Source of the DNA: Candidatus Enterococcus huntleyi
Lineage (GTDB): Bacteria > Bacillota > Bacilli > Lactobacillales > Enterococcaceae
Assembly (NCBI RefSeq): GCF_009933175.1
Contig: NZ_MAEJ01000029.1
Location: forward strand, 1 to 60,229
Direction of reading: 5' to 3'
DNA length: 60,229 bases
Shown here one piece after another: positions 15,570 through 24,754 of this stretch (positions are counted from its first letter, which is position 1; every line of letters begins with the position of its first letter). Position numbers and translations under genes: made by a program. The notes under the pieces are model-generated. The model ran no database searches. It was not told the origin of the DNA and worked only from the letters and a program-made list of their open reading frames with translations.

Positions 15570-16421
15570 TTATTTTTCATTTTCTAACTGAATGATTCGC
15601 TCAACCATTTCAAAAAATACATTCTCATACATAGATAAAACTTTTTTGTCATAGCCTTTATGTTCTGTAATGCCGTTCTTAGACCAGGTACTTACTTTAT
15701 TACTTCGCTTGATAATATTTTGGAAAACCAAATTATCTTCTTCATGTTCTTTGTACAGTTCTTCCAGGTTTGATTTTATCGTTGCGCTGTCCGTATCAAC
15801 TAAATAAGGAACAAAACCGATCATATCTAGTCCAGGGTTAAACTGTTCTTGTAAATCAATCAAATAGGAAATATAGTTTTGAATGTTGTTTGTACTTTCT
15901 TCTTCTGCTTGTAAAGGGATCATGACGTAATCACTTGCCACGATTGCATTATTTGTATAAACGCTTGGCGTTGGTACAGTATCAATAATAATGAGATCAT
16001 AGTCACTTTTTAAAGGTGCTAAAAGAGTAGCAAGCAATCTACTTTCGTTTTCAAACGTCCATGAGCGAGTTAATTTTTGTAATAACATCAAATCAAACGT
16101 GCCAGGAATCAAGTCTAAATTATCAGTCAAATGAATAATAGAAGAAGTCAAGTTTCCATTTTTCAAGCCTTCATAAAAATTGACACGTGGCAATTCTACC
16201 TTAAATGTTTTTGCTAAGTCTTTTGTCAATGTTGCTTGTAAGTCCTTATCGATCATTAAAACTTTTAAATTCAATTTGTCTGTCAAATAAGCAAACATAG
16301 TCGATAATTTAGACTTTCCAACACCGCCTTTAAAATAATTGTTTAAGATAACAATTGCTTCATTTTTACTGTTTCGAATATGTCTTAAATCTTCTAATAT
16401 TTTGAATTCTTCTTTCGTCAT
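15570..16421 (-). CDS. delta: Delta, ParA-type partition ATPase
   Basis: This 283-residue deviant-Walker ATPase has NYFKGGVGKSKLS at residues 28-40, MIDKDLQATL for Walker A', and LIIIDTVPTPS for Walker B. With omega it segregates plasmid copies over the nucleoid. Size and sequence agree with pSM19035 delta. Its own promoter region holds eight heptads, so omega controls it as well. Confidence 0.94.
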   Translation of the reverse strand: MTKEEFKILEDLRHIRNSKNEAIVILNNYFKGGVGKSKLSTMFAYLTDKLNLKVLMIDKDLQATLTKDLAKTFKVELPRVNFYEGLKNGNLTSSIIHLTDNLDLIPGTFDLMLLQKLTRSWTFENESRLLATLLAPLKSDYDLIIIDTVPTPSVYTNNAIVASDYVMIPLQAEEESTNNIQNYISYLIDLQEQFNPGLDMIGFVPYLVDTDSATIKSNLEELYKEHEEDNLVFQNIIKRSNKVSTWSKNGITEHKGYDKKVLSMYENVFFEMVERIIQLENEK

Positions 16422-16470
16422 AACAACGCCCCAGTCTCTTTTGTTTTGATATGTCTATTGTATCGCTAAG

Positions 16471-16526
16471 AATCACAAGTGATTAATCACTTGTGATTTG
16501 TGATAAGTGATAAGTGATTTGTGATT
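16471..16526. promoter_or_regulatory. Omega operator/parS of delta: 8 contiguous heptads
   Basis: Fifty-six bases divide into eight WATCACW-type units (AATCACA, AGTGATT, AATCACT, TGTGATT, TGTGATA, AGTGATA, AGTGATT, TGTGATT). It lies upstream of delta on the minus strand and matches the pSM19035 arrangement. Confidence 0.93.
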
Positions 16527-16533
16527 AATATAT

Positions 16534-16560
16534 AAAAGCCCTGTTTAAAGGGCTTTTATG
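16534..16560 (-). terminator. Terminator of topB
   Basis: aaaagccc-tgttta-aagggctttt forms a compact stem right after the topB stop codon in the minus direction. Confidence 0.75.
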
Positions 16561-16561
16561 C

Positions 16562-18360
16562 TTATTTTGAAAAAGAGATAAAATCAATATATCCCTTTTC
16601 TCCAATTTTTACAACGGCATTGTAGGGCTTTTTCTCTTTGTTTTTGATTCCTTTTATCAGGGTTTCTTTTCCCTCTAGTAATTCTTTTACATTTGTTTTG
16701 GTGAGTTTTTTCTTTCTAAAATGTTCAGCTAAAGTAAACTTACATTCAGGATAATTTGAACAACCATAAAACGATTTTTTTAATACAATATTGTTGCCAC
16801 ACTTAGGACATTTTCCTACAATACTTTTTTCTGCTTCTTTTTCTTTCTGTTCCTGGTAATCAGAAAAATTTAGTTTTTCTATATCGTTAGGTACAGCTTC
16901 CAGTAAATGAACAATAAATTTTTTGATATTCGTAATAAAGTTCTCTTGATTGCCTTCTCTTTTACCGATTTTTTTTAAATACGTTTCCCATTTAGCCGTC
17001 ATTTCAGCACTCGTTAAAAGGTGCTGACTTTCAACTGCCTGGCACAATAATTTTCCTTTTTCAGTTACAACAAGCTTATTCTTAATCACTTGGATATATT
17101 CTTTTTGTTTTAACGCTTCAATAATACTTGCTCTTGTTGCTTCTGTTCCAATCCCCTCAACTTCTTGTAAAATTTTTATTGCTTCTTCATCATCAACCGT
17201 TTTATTCGCCGTTTTCATAGCGGTTAAAAGTGTACCCTCTGTAAAAGCTTTTGGCGGTTGCGTTTCTTTTTCAACACTCTTAACATCAACTTCGGCACGT
17301 TCGCCAATGATAACGAGTGGTAACGTTTGAACGTCCTCTTTTTCTTCTTTGGTTTGTTGTTTGAAAAGAATTTTCCAACCTTCTTGTTTTGGTGTCTTTC
17401 CGATCGATTGAAACAGCAAATCAGCTACTTTCGTTTGTATCTTGGTTTCTTCATACAAGTAATCAGGTAAAAACATGGCAACGGTCGTTTTAACGACTAA
17501 AGCATAAATTTTTCGTTGTAAATCGTCCATTTTCGCTAATACAGATTCGGTAGGTACTTGTTTTGTTGGGATAATGGCGTGGTGTTCCTGTACCTTACTA
17601 CCGTCCACATAACGCTTTCTAGGCTCTGTTTGAACCATTTCAAGATCAAGTCCTAAAAAACCGCTATATTTGCCAAAATTCGCTTTTAAATAAGCAAATT
17701 CGTTCTCTGTAATAAATGGTGTATCTGTTCTTGGATAACTCAATAATTTTGCTTCATACAGTCCTTGCATAGCTTTTAAAGTTTGGCTCGCTGTCGCTTT
17801 ATAAAGCTGATTGACTTTTGATTGCAAACTACTTAAAGAAAACAAACTCGGACTATTCGTTTTCTTCTCTTTGGTTTGAACATCAGCAATTATCCCCTCT
17901 TGATTGCCTATTTTAGCTTGTTTAGAAGAAACAAAAGCTAAAAGCTCCTCTTGGGTTTTAAAACGCTGTGTGGGGCTTATAACGCCCTTAAATGACCCTT
18001 GGTTTACTTTTATACTAGCTTCCACCTCGAAAAAAGGTTCTTTTTTAAAATTCTCTATGGCTTCCTGGCGCTGAAAAATAAGGTATAAGGTGGGCGTTTG
18101 AACACGTCCTAGTGAAAATGTACCTGGTACGCCCTTCTGTTGTAAATTTAACGTATACAAAGGGCTTGCGTTCATGCCAATCAACCAATCGGCAATTTGG
18201 CGTGTTTGCGCTTCTTGATAAAAGGGATAGTAATTCATTCCTGGTTGCAAATTTTGAAAACCGCTTCGGATCACATCTTTTTCTAAGCTATTGATCCATA
18301 GTCTTTTAAATGTTTTATCTTTTGAAAAGGCATTTGCTTTATGGATAATCGACCAGGCGA
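16562..18360 (-). CDS. topB: topB 3' exon: type IA DNA topoisomerase (interrupted by group II intron)
   Basis: With the 5' exon (21141-21486) this makes a 714-residue topoisomerase (346+1799 bases = 715 codons), the size of Inc18 Topbeta. The exons join at GAAAATA|TCGCC to read SDREGENIAWSIIHKA without a break. The active-site Tyr is in LLSYPRTDTPF. EGTLLTAMKTANK and VEGIGTEATRA follow, and a four-Cys zinc finger (CPKCGNN..YGCSNYPEC) lies near the C-terminus. The enzyme relaxes or decatenates DNA during theta replication. The first ATG in this exon is not a real start. Confidence 0.92.
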
Positions 18361-21140
18361 ATATCGATAGGTAAACTTTTGAAATAATCTCCAGTTTTTC
18401 CCCCGATCCACACCGTGCATGCGATTTTCACCGCACACGGCGTTCTATCAACAAATTAAACCTTTTTTTTTTTTTTGTTTTCCTAAGTCTCGCAACCAAA
18501 TTAATAATGTAGTGAAGTGTTTCTAACTAGCAACCTTAATCTATTTAGCTTTTTGATTTGTTCATCATTAAGATTTAACAAGGTCATATATCGCTGAATA
18601 GTATCTCCCTTGGTAGCATGTATTAGAATGTGAACTTCAGATTTAACAATAGTCAAGTTACTATACTTGTCATCATAAGATACATGATAAGGTATCTTAT
18701 GATGACAATGCATATCTAGAACATTTAGTTCTTCACCCGTTACCGAACACTTACCCGACTGAGCTATAAACAATGAGATACGATTATCGTTAAATTCCAC
18801 TGTTGCTCTATCGCTGACTACAGGATTGCTCCTGATCCAACGAAGTGCTATTTCAGATACGGCTGATTGATTACGATGAATGAGTTTACGCCCCTCAGGA
18901 GTATATTTATTAATTTTAACTTTAAGGTACATTGGGTTCCTATGTTGTACAAAACTAACTGGTATAATTGGGCGTCCTGTCAGGTATCTAATATTCTTTG
19001 ACTGGACGTAGTTCAATATCCCTTTATCTTTACCAGTATATTTACCCGTTTTTGTCAATCCATCAATAGACAATCGATTTCTCATTGTCAGAAGAACTGA
19101 GTAATGCATCTTTTTAAAGTCTCTATTAACGTGAGTTGCTATTCGATAGTAACCGTGCATGCCAATAACTTTACTATTATAATTTCCTATAGCTCTGATA
19201 GTATTAATGCTATTAGGTGATTTTTTGATTTCCTTGATTTGCTCTTTTAGTTCTATTCTCATACGGTTAATTGCTTTATCTGAAACATGAGAATGCATTA
19301 CATATCTATTTTTCCCTTTTCTTTCTAGTTTCAAGTTGAAACCTAGAAACTCACTAGTTTCCTTACGAAGGTTCGTGATTTTGGATTTTTCAATAGATAC
19401 GGGTAAATGCAATCGTTGTTCCAACCATTGTATCGAAGCATGATAAAGTTGTTCAGCCGTTTTTCGGTCATGGCAAAATAATTTAAAATCATCTGCATAA
19501 CGAACTATATAGAACTCTTTTAGTTTTGTATGTGAGCGCATTTTCCTATGGTGATTTCCCATATGCTCGGTTCCATTAGCATTGTATTGTGTCTTAATTT
19601 CAGACATATGCCTTGTTTCCCATTGTTCCGATACCCACCAATCAAATTCACTAAGATTAATATTGGCTAATAATGGGGATAAAATCCCACCTTGTGGTGT
19701 CCCCTTTTCGGGAAATTGAATAGTACCATTAGGCAATACAACTGGAGCTTTTAGCATTTTGCGGATAATAGTGAGAAGTTCCTTATCCCGTATACCCATA
19801 GTCCACATTTGTCGCATTAATTTTGAGTGCCAAACTTCATCGAAGAAACCTTGAATATCTATATCAACACAATATCCCATTTTTATAATATTCATCTTCT
19901 TGGCACAATCAGCAATTGCATGTTCGGCAGACCGATTAGGTCTAAAACCGTGACTATGTGGATTAAATTTCGCTTCACATATTGGTTCTAATACTTGCAA
20001 GATACATTGTTGAGCTACCCTATCCCAAATAGAAGGAATTCCTAATGGTCTAGTTTTTCCATTTGGTTTGGGAATTTCAGTTCGCTTAACTTTTCTTGGT
20101 TTGTAAAATTTGAACCGTTTCTTAACTATATCAAGGTATCTTTCAGTTGTTAGTTTTTCAATATCTTTAATGGTTTTACCGTCAATACCTGCCGTAAGAC
20201 TTCCTGAGTTGCGCTTTATATTACGATACGCAAGCAAGATATTGTCATCGGATATGATAATTTTCATTAATGACTTGAAATTTTGATTTTCTACACTACG
20301 TTGATACAAGTTATCATAAGCTTCTTGCATTCCATAATACTCAGAATATCGAAGCTTATTATTTTTCTTGTTTTGGTGGTTGTTCATAGTTCGTCACCCC
20401 CTAGTTATTGGTTGTGACCTTTTGGTCTTACAGGAATCTATGGTTTGACTTAGGTTACTTAATAAATTGATTTAAATTTGTTGACTTGTGGCTATTCCTC
20501 CAGTTCCATTACAGAACCTTCACCGGTCATGCCACTACTTTCACCAAGATAAATATAAGTTATATACTAATACTTTCCTTATATCCGCTTCATTGCGTGT
20601 GTGCGCTCCACGTTCTTGGCTTCCCACGTTCCTTCAGTTTTATCAATGTAATAGCTTAGGTGCTGGCTTTTGCCCTGTATCACTTCAAGTGCCTATAACA
20701 CTTCACGGAGTTTCATAAAAACAATTCTTACTCCACCGCATGATACCGTAGAGTGACATGATTTCTTCAATCATGTTCTACCCGACACATTTCTGTGCCT
20801 TAGGCGTTTAGGACAGTACATTCGCCAGTTCGTCAGTGCTTTTACACACATTCTCACCATACTATACTTTTTGCGACCTCCGGCATATTAGATACAGTTC
20901 CTACCTCTAGGAAATTTTCGTGCAGACCAATGTTTATCATTTCTGCTTACGGTATCCTTCTGCCGACTTCACCGAGCTTCATACCATTTCTTTTAACACG
21001 TAAGAAATAGCATGTCGGAGTATTAAGGGAGGCGTTTCAAGGCGTTACCCTATCATTCCACCTCTCAAACTGAAAGTTCTCCACTAACGTCTGTTAAGCC
21101 GTTAGTGTGCCTAGTCTTTTCAACTAGAAACATGTCGCAC
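18361..21140 (-). mobile_element. Group II intron in topB (2780 bp)
   Basis: The minus-strand 5' end is GTGCGACATG and the 3' end is ACCTATCGATAT. A domain V-like hairpin (GAACGCCGTGTGCGGTGAAA ... CACGGTGTGGATC) lies at about 18395-18445. Removing exactly 18361-21140 restores the topB frame across the TOPRIM DREGEN motif, which fixes both boundaries. Domains I-IV lie at 20388-21140 with the encoded protein inside domain IV. The long T-run at 18465-18477 is in the intron. Confidence 0.93.
18501..20387 (-). CDS. ltrA: Intron-encoded protein 1: reverse transcriptase/maturase/HNH
   Basis: This 628-residue LtrA-type protein helps the intron splice and retro-home. The RT domain has RPLGIPSIWDRVAQQ, GFRPNRSAEHA, FFDEVWHSKL, GTPQGGILSPLLANI and the catalytic YADD at 297-300. 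A maturase (X) region follows. The C-terminal HNH nuclease retains HCHHKIPYH..NLTIV..EVHILIH. All motifs look intact, so the intron may be active. The start ATG has GGGGGTG upstream. Confidence 0.94.
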   Translation of the reverse strand: MNNHQNKKNNKLRYSEYYGMQEAYDNLYQRSVENQNFKSLMKIIISDDNILLAYRNIKRNSGSLTAGIDGKTIKDIEKLTTERYLDIVKKRFKFYKPRKVKRTEIPKPNGKTRPLGIPSIWDRVAQQCILQVLEPICEAKFNPHSHGFRPNRSAEHAIADCAKKMNIIKMGYCVDIDIQGFFDEVWHSKLMRQMWTMGIRDKELLTIIRKMLKAPVVLPNGTIQFPEKGTPQGGILSPLLANINLSEFDWWVSEQWETRHMSEIKTQYNANGTEHMGNHHRKMRSHTKLKEFYIVRYADDFKLFCHDRKTAEQLYHASIQWLEQRLHLPVSIEKSKITNLRKETSEFLGFNLKLERKGKNRYVMHSHVSDKAINRMRIELKEQIKEIKKSPNSINTIRAIGNYNSKVIGMHGYYRIATHVNRDFKKMHYSVLLTMRNRLSIDGLTKTGKYTGKDKGILNYVQSKNIRYLTGRPIIPVSFVQHRNPMYLKVKINKYTPEGRKLIHRNQSAVSEIALRWIRSNPVVSDRATVEFNDNRISLFIAQSGKCSVTGEELNVLDMHCHHKIPYHVSYDDKYSNLTIVKSEVHILIHATKGDTIQRYMTLLNLNDEQIKKLNRLRLLVRNTSLHY

Positions 21141-21486
21141 TATTTTCACCTTCTCTGTCGCTATCTGTTGCAACAATAATTGTATTTGCCTTTTTGAGAA
21201 GTTCTGCAACAATTTTAAACTGCTTTCCCTTATCTTTTGCGACTTCAAAATCGTATCGATCAGGAAAAATCGGCAAAGATTCAAGTTTCCAATTTTGCCA
21301 CTTTTCGTTATAATGACCTGGTTCTGCTAATTCGACTAAATGCCCAAAACCAAAGGTGATAAACGTTTCATCTGTAAATAGTGGGTCTTTGATCTCAAAA
21401 TAACCGTCTTTTTCTGTGCTTTGTTTTAAAGCACTTGCGTAGGCTAATGCCTGGCTTGGTTTTTCAGCTAAAATAACCGTACTCAT
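21141..21486 (-). CDS. topB: topB 5' exon: TOPRIM part of type IA topoisomerase
   Basis: The gene starts at ATG 21486 (MSTVILAEKPSQALAYASAL; GGAGAG site upstream). It contains the TOPRIM Glu in ILAEKPSQA and reads to VATDSDREGEN, where the intron sits between the first and second base of the following Ile codon. Reading into the intron instead gives a false stop after SATCF. See the 3' exon for the joined protein. Confidence 0.92.
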
Positions 21487-21524
21487 TCATTCTCTCCTTT
21501 TTTCCTAATTTTAGATAGCTTTAG

Positions 21525-21797
21525 TTATTGTTGCTTCGTGTCACCTGAATAATCGCCATAGTAATTTTTCAGTCCTTGCCTAATACCAATGACAAAAACT
21601 ACGATTCCTAAAATAATCATTGGAACAACCTTGATTAAATCTCTTATGATTTCAGGTTTGTCCATATAAAGGGCTTTGCTTGGAACAATCCAGTAAGCAA
21701 TATCTTGCCATAAACTAGCAAAATTCAATACAAAAACAATAAACGCAATTAAAGACAGCAATAACCAAAACACAACGATAAAATTTGTTTTTTTCAT
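21525..21797 (-). CDS. Small membrane protein between beta and topB
   Basis: This 90-residue protein has an N-terminal helix (NFIVVFWLLLSLIAFIVFVL) and a second one around residues 53-72. The C-terminus is polar (GDYSGDTKQQ). The start ATG is preceded by AGAGTGTG-type sequence. It lies in a run of three membrane proteins on one strand, probably one transcript with topB. I do not recognise it. Confidence 0.6.
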   Translation of the reverse strand: MKKTNFIVVFWLLLSLIAFIVFVLNFASLWQDIAYWIVPSKALYMDKPEIIRDLIKVVPMIILGIVVFVIGIRQGLKNYYGDYSGDTKQQ

Positions 21798-21868
21798 TCC
21801 TCACACACTCTTTTCTATTTTTGTTTAAATTTCCTTTTTTAAGATATTTTTCTAAATCTAAGTAGTTC

Positions 21869-22090
21869 CTAGAAGTTGATCCCAAAAAACATTGTAAAAA
21901 AGAAACCATACAGACTTGCGATAATGCCAACTATTCCTAATAAAAGCAAAAATAAAGCCGTTCCCCTACTTTGTTTCCTTATTTTAAAACTACCAATGAT
22001 AAACACCACACAGACAATCAAAACCAACAAAAATATAACCAAAAGAACCTTTCGATCTTGAATAGCTTTGAATACCTCCACTTGGAACAT
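21869..22090 (-). CDS. Small membrane protein, two helices
   Basis: This 73-residue protein has helices at about 17-35 and 44-70 and a basic linker between them (FKIRKQSRG). AAGGAGATG precedes the start. It lies 12 bases after the 129-residue gene. No family was recognised. Confidence 0.6.
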   Translation of the reverse strand: MFQVEVFKAIQDRKVLLVIFLLVLIVCVVFIIGSFKIRKQSRGTALFLLLLGIVGIIASLYGFFFTMFFGINF

Positions 22091-22102
22091 CTCCTTAAAA
22101 AA

Positions 22103-22492
22103 CTACTTTCTCATTTCAAATTCTTTTCCAAACTGTTTAACATACATTTTTTCTAGAGTGTCCTCCAGTAAGTATAATTTTTTTTGAGAAATATACGCTT
22201 TATCCCAGTTCCAATCACTTAAATCATATCTACCAATGTCGGCAATTTCCCTTACTTCTTTAATGGATAGGTTTAACACTTTTCTTAGTTCATCTATTTT
22301 TTTATACTGTTTTTTTCTTCGTAAAATCGTTGGTAAGTTGAAGCATGCTATAACAAACACTCCGATAAAAGAATTAACCCATTCAGAGTGAAAATGAAGC
22401 AACTTACTGATAAGTAGAAAAATAATCCAAATTAAAACTAAAATAATTGAATATAAAAGGTCTATCTTCTCATTTGCAAACAATTTCTTCAT
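22103..22492 (-). CDS. Membrane protein with soluble C-terminal domain
   Basis: This 129-residue protein has two N-terminal helices (about 12-30 and 40-56), then a charged cytoplasmic part (RKKQYKKIDELRKVLNLSIK and WNWDKAYISQKKLYLLEDTLEKMY). It is the first of three membrane genes downstream of beta. The pattern is common on Inc18 plasmids but I know no function. Confidence 0.6.
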   Translation of the reverse strand: MKKLFANEKIDLLYSIILVLIWIIFLLISKLLHFHSEWVNSFIGVFVIACFNLPTILRRKKQYKKIDELRKVLNLSIKEVREIADIGRYDLSDWNWDKAYISQKKLYLLEDTLEKMYVKQFGKEFEMRK

Positions 22493-22558
22493 AATGTCTA
22501 TCCCTCATTTCTATTACTTTCTTGTTTTCTCTTTTATGTTATCTTCACCACGTTCATA

Positions 22559-23161
22559 TTAATCTAAATGTCTATCAGCTACTGAAATGCCACACCGCTG
22601 TCGGTATCTTCTAAACGTTCGCCGATTGATTCCAGTTTGTTCTTCAACTTCTTTATCGGATAAACCGTTCAAAAACAAATCGAAAGCGTGTTGTAAACGT
22701 GGATCATTTTCTTTAAATTTATGCTGACGACCTTTGAATTTTCCTTTTGACTTAGCTATTTCAATCCCTTGGGCTTGTCGTTCTTTAATACGTTTACGTT
22801 CAGATTCAGCTTGATACTTATATAATTCAATCACTAAATTATTAATCAAACGCCTTAAATTTTCATCTTCAATACCATTCATTGAGGGTAAATTTAAGAC
22901 TTCCAGGGTTGCACCTTTCATTTGAATTTGGTTCATCAATTCTGTTAGTTCTTTATTGTTTCTTCCTAATCGATCTAATTCAGTAACAATAACAATATCC
23001 CCTTCACGAATATAGTTAAGCATAGCTTGTAATTGTGGGCGTTCGACCGATTGACCGCTTAATTTGTCTGAAAAGACCTTAGAAACGCCCTGTAACGCTT
23101 GTAATTGCCGATCTAAGTTCTGTTCTTTGCTACTGACACGTGCATACCCTACTTTAGTCAT
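22559..23161 (-). CDS. beta: Beta serine recombinase (resolvase/invertase)
   Basis: From ATG 23161 (GGGAGG ahead) this is about 200 residues, close to pSM19035 beta. The nucleophile is Ser10 in GYARVSSKEQNLDRQL. TELDRLGRN, then ELYKYQAESERKRIKERQAQG form the catalytic core and E-helix. A C-terminal helix-turn-helix ends in GINRRTFRRYRQ. It resolves plasmid multimers at a six site, expected upstream (about 23370-23470). The C-terminal 15 residues differ from pSM19035 beta. Confidence 0.93.
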   Translation of the reverse strand: MTKVGYARVSSKEQNLDRQLQALQGVSKVFSDKLSGQSVERPQLQAMLNYIREGDIVIVTELDRLGRNNKELTELMNQIQMKGATLEVLNLPSMNGIEDENLRRLINNLVIELYKYQAESERKRIKERQAQGIEIAKSKGKFKGRQHKFKENDPRLQHAFDLFLNGLSDKEVEEQTGINRRTFRRYRQRCGISVADRHLD

Positions 23162-23214
23162 GTTAAAAAACACCTCCCTTGTTAAGAAAAAAATAAATTG
23201 GATATGAATTCTAT

Positions 23215-23352
23215 TTAATCACTTTGACTAGCAAATACTAACAACAAGACACACACACCTAAAATCAAAAATTCACTACTTTTAGTTAAAAACCACGTAA
23301 CCACAAGAACTAATCCAATCCATGTAATCGGGTTCTTCAAATATTTCTCCAA
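23215..23352 (-). CDS. 45-residue membrane peptide with TTG start
   Basis: This short frame starts with TTG 23350-23352 right after GAGGAGG and reads MEKYLKNPITWIGLVLVVTW, then a second hydrophobic stretch (FLILGVCVLLLVFASQSD). One or two membrane helices make up most of it. The strong ribosome site and clean frame support a real gene. It lies between beta and the presumed six site. Function is unknown. Confidence 0.6.
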   Translation of the reverse strand: MEKYLKNPITWIGLVLVVTWFLTKSSEFLILGVCVLLLVFASQSD

Positions 23353-23645
23353 GATTTTCCTCCTCTAATATGCTCAACTTAAATGACCTATTCAATAAAT
23401 CTAGTATACTGCTAAATAGTTTATAGGACAAATAAGTATACTCTATTGACCTAACAAAGATAGAAATTCAAAAAAACAAGTGTTTGCTACGCTCTCACTG
23501 CCCCTCGACGTTTTAGTAGCCTTTCCCTCACTTCGTTCAGTCCAAGCCAACTAAAAATTTTCGGGCTCCTCTCTCCTTTACCCTAAAAAATAAATCGAGT
23601 TGTGTGTCTGTTTTCGGCCATTTTGATATCTTATTTAAACTTTCT
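23353..23645. other. Region upstream of beta, presumed six recombination site
   Basis: It has AT-rich sequence with near-repeated dyads around 23390-23460 (tatactgctaaatagtttat, acaaataagtatactc), the place where Inc18 plasmids carry the six site for beta. I cannot define the subsites by eye. The more GC-rich stretch at 23480-23570 has short complementary runs. No gene is seen. Confidence 0.35.
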
Positions 23646-23996
23646 TGAATAAATGTACGCTCTAAACGAGGTCACTGGAACATCCGTTTCAAGCCTTTCG
23701 TGTAAGAATGATGAAAAAGCTGCAATTAAAAGGGCTCAAAAATGAAGCACAGAAACTGAAAGTAAATTGGCGTTTCTTAACTAAAAACAGACGGAATATT
23801 AAAAAACTTGGTGTAGTTTCCGTGCACCTAAATTCCCACTTCTTACAGAAAGTTTAGACGAAGAATTTAGAAAAAACTACAAAATTTACTCAAATATAAC
23901 GAAGGTATACGAAGTGCATTGATTTATCCCCCTACCAATGACAAAATAGAAGCTAAGAATACCCATATTAAACAATGAAACGTGTATCTTATGGAT
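23646..23996 (+). pseudogene. Degenerate ISL3-family transposase remnant
   Basis: Broken plus-strand frames read RMMKKLQLKGLKNEAQKLKV, WRFLTKNRRNIKKLG, then near the end NDKIEAKNTHIK and, after a stop or frameshift, KRVSYGFK. These fit the middle and C-terminal parts of an ISL3-type transposase. No complete end repeat was found. It abuts the 3' end of the membrane protein gene at 23997. Confidence 0.55.
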
Positions 23997-24329
23997 TTAA
24001 ATCATTTGATAACATGAGCATTTTTTATTTGACTTCCAGCATTCATAAGACTCATCAGTTGCACTTTTTTTCATTCTCCTACAAATTCCACTAAACAATG
24101 ACCACTTATAATCATCAAGAATGGCAGTACCTACTCCCCCTAATCCTAAGAAAAACAGTAAAAGTAAATACAAAAATAGCATCATATTCGTCCATAACGA
24201 TAAAAGAGTCAACAAAAGAGAAACTAAGCCTACTGTAACAAATGAAAAGAACAGAATACCATAATAAATTTTCAAAAGAACAGACCATTCTTTGATTCTA
24301 TTAAGAACAGATAACTCCTCCTCAATCAT
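23997..24329 (-). CDS. Membrane protein downstream of rep
   Basis: This 110-residue protein has two strong hydrophobic segments (about 19-44 and 50-70) and a Cys-rich C-terminus (CWKSNKKCSCYQMI). The C-terminus runs up to an ISL3 remnant, so its last residues may not be original. It starts four bases after the preceding gene's stop, hence a likely operon. No family was recognised. Confidence 0.5.
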   Translation of the reverse strand: MIEEELSVLNRIKEWSVLLKIYYGILFFSFVTVGLVSLLLTLLSLWTNMMLFLYLLLLFFLGLGGVGTAILDDYKWSLFSGICRRMKKSATDESYECWKSNKKCSCYQMI

Positions 24330-24332
24330 TCA

Positions 24333-24620
24333 TCAATCCACCTGCTCTTTCTTCTTCTTGGGATCAATACTCTTTAAAAACCTCTCCTCCAACACCAATA
24401 AATGACGATAAACATCATCCATTGACCAGCCTGAAGAAAGGCTTAGACAATACAAAAAATCACAAGGCAACGTCTTTACGGTACGGTTTCTTGTTACCCA
24501 ACTTGCTACTGTACTCTGCTTATATCCATGCAACTCACAAAATTGTTCTACTGTCATACCTAACCGCGAAATAATAAATACATTGATCGGGTAGGGATAT
24601 ACAAAGGTATTGATACTCAT
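24333..24620 (-). CDS. Small helix-turn-helix protein downstream of rep
   Basis: Starting at ATG 24620 (AGAGG upstream) gives 95 residues. The middle, GMTVEQFCELHGYKQSTVASWVTRN, looks like an HTH of the Cro/XRE kind. The C-terminus is Lys-rich (DPKKKKEQVD). It could regulate its own operon or copy number. An upstream in-frame ATG at 24692 has no ribosome site. Confidence 0.6.
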   Translation of the reverse strand: MSINTFVYPYPINVFIISRLGMTVEQFCELHGYKQSTVASWVTRNRTVKTLPCDFLYCLSLSSGWSMDDVYRHLLVLEERFLKSIDPKKKKEQVD

Positions 24621-24754
24621 AGTCAGAAAGACCTCTCCCCATATTATTACGTTTGCGATAATAATACTACTCTTTCTTAAGCCAGCAAGCAAAGCGGAGA
24701 AAAGAAGGAACGTATCATAGATATAATGTAATAGGCAATTTGCACCTTTTAATT

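Noticed and set aside
15480..16530. CRISPR-like array suggested by short regular repeats
   Set aside because: The repeats are contiguous 7-base units with no spacers and match omega operator heptads exactly.
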